In this document: positions 62,663 to 64,000 of the stretch, piece by piece | How positions within the stretch are numbered: the stretch's first letter is position 1 | Layout of the letters: each line of letters opens with the position of its first letter | From: Patagioenas fasciata | Lineage: Eukaryota > Chordata > Aves > Columbiformes > Columbidae | Length of the DNA stretch: 64,000 bases | Reading direction: 5' to 3' | Assembly (NCBI RefSeq): GCF_037038585.1 | Contig: NC_092525.1 | Coordinates: 23,456,867 to 23,520,866, forward strand | The notes under the pieces: generated by a model | Told to the model about the DNA's origin: nothing | What the model saw: only the letters and a program-made list of their open reading frames with translations | The model's database searches: none | Program-made: the position numbers and the translations under genes

Positions 62663-64000
62663 CATGCTCTCTGTGTAACAGCAGAACTTGGCTCATAACC
62701 GCACGATCCAGAGGTTCCTGTCCCTTCTAGCAGTGTGGGGGGTTGTGTAGAGAAGGATGGGATTTGGTTTCCGTGTGACATCACCAAGCCCTTGGGCATA
62801 CTGTGGAGTGTGGGGGGTAGTCCCTGGGCACACCGGTGTACACAGAGCATGTTGTAGCAAGGAGCCAAGCAACAGGAGTGGAGGAAAAAGAGCAGTTGTT
62901 GTCTCATTCAGCAATTTCACTTTCTTTCCGATTTGCTTTAAAAAAGTGGTGTTTGTTTACTCATCTGGCAGAAATCCCAGTTCATTGATGTGAAAGAAGA
63001 AATCCTCCTGAAAGCTGTGAAACATTGGTGCGGTTCTTCCCCCATCCAGGGCTGGGAGGCTTGCATCACCCGCCCCCGGACACTGAAATTCTTCTTCTTC
63101 TCGTCCTTCAGAAAGACTTACAAATCAGCATCTCGTGTTGTGTCAGCATCTGGCAGCTTGCCTCTCTCTACTTCTGCCCTCACTGGTAAAATGAAACTGG
63201 CTGTGCTGTTGCATGTCACCCAGCTTGGAGCCATGTGTTTGCTCCTTCTGGGCCAGCCTGCCAAGACATTGATCTCTGAAAACTTTGGTAGTGCTGTGCT
63301 GTTAGCTCAGCAAGGGCAGCATGCTACACAGTCGTGAGAGGCGGCTCCTGCCTTCCCCAGCACTCCCCACCGTGCAGAACCATCTGCAGGGTAAAGCCCC
63401 CTGGTCCCTGTACTGCCCATGCCTGCCCTCATCTCTCCCTGCTCCCCACGGCCTTGCTCAAAGGTGACTGTGCTAATTGTATTCTCACAGCCTTGTGCAC
63501 ATATGGTTTTTAAAGTTCCTTCCTCCCGACTTCCTTTGCATTGCATCATCAAGCAATGATTTTATTTCCTCAGTGCAGTTGAAGGATCACCACCTTACCA
63601 GCAAAGTCAGCATTAGGAAATGATGGAGTTAGGGCCCTGCCTTGCACAACTCCCTGCCCTTGATCACATGCACTTTGCAAGAGGGGATTTCTTCCTCTGA
63701 CAGGAGCGGCTCTGCTGACCTATTTTTTGAAGTATTTCCCTTTTCATTCAACCTTGTGTAACAGTGTACAAGCTGAGTGGGCTCAGAGGCCCATCCAGAG
63801 TGGTATTCTGCCTTACATGTTGGGACCATGATGTATTCTGTTTCTTTGTGTTCAGTAGTTTGTGCAGCATTTCTCTTGTGTGAATCTGCTGCTTTCTGAA
63901 CCTCTCCAACCTTTTAGCTTCCTCTCATGGCAATGACTTCCATAGCTTATTCACCTATTGTGTGGAAAAAAAAAAAAAAACACACAAAAAACCCCCCAAA
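62663..64000. other. Intergenic DNA to the window edge
   Basis: No gene recognised. It ends in a run of fifteen A (63966..63980) passing into A/C-rich sequence cut by the window edge. Confidence 0.5.

Noticed and set aside
1..64000. tRNA, rRNA, CRISPR arrays, bacterial operons or phage-like modules
   Set aside because: None seen. The sequence has the low gene density, spliced gene and LINE/LTR content of a vertebrate genome.

Overview
The window looks like one stretch of a bird nuclear genome. It carries chicken-repeat-1 (CR1) LINE tails on both strands, two avian-type endogenous retrovirus LTRs, many A-, T- and AC-rich simple repeats, and one gene built from small exons with vertebrate splice sites. 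The LTR types resemble ones I know from neoavian and passerine genomes, so a non-galliform bird is my guess; that is an inference from memory, not a measurement. Nothing prokaryotic is present: no operons, CRISPR arrays or tightly packed ORFs.

The only gene I can support is on the minus strand at 49144..53006. It is a TNF-superfamily ligand, most likely TNFSF18 (GITR ligand). Exon 1 (52857..53006) encodes a short basic cytoplasmic tail and a membrane anchor. Exon 2 (50718..50748) is a 31-nt microexon. Exon 3 (49144..49517) encodes the TNF-homology domain. All four splice sites are canonical, the phases join correctly, and the predicted product is a 184-residue type II membrane protein. In human and chicken this gene lies between FASLG and TNFSF4; neither neighbour is recognisable here, so the window appears to cover TNFSF18 and long intergenic flanks.

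Region by region. 1..17451 is intergenic, with only low-complexity tracts seen. 17452..17513 is an orphan exon-like segment. 20824..20929 is a near-perfect 18-bp minisatellite. 22740..22882 is a CR1 tail. About 26290..26774 is a plus-strand LTR. About 29640..30960 and 36420..36990 are strongly decayed CR1/L3-like LINE bodies, the first with a readable FADD reverse-transcriptase core. About 32385..33375 is a minus-strand LTR. 37000..47060 is intergenic with poly-A tracts near its end. 47064..47180 is a minus-strand CR1 tail. 47190..49143 is the gene's 3' flank or 3' UTR. 53007 onward is the 5' flank, with an IRF-like motif at 53563, then intergenic DNA, a CR1 copy at 62163..62465, a long polypyrimidine tract, and an A-rich edge.

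Most long open frames in the window (up to 160 codons) are chance ORFs in unique or repeat DNA. They show no family resemblance and are not annotated as genes.
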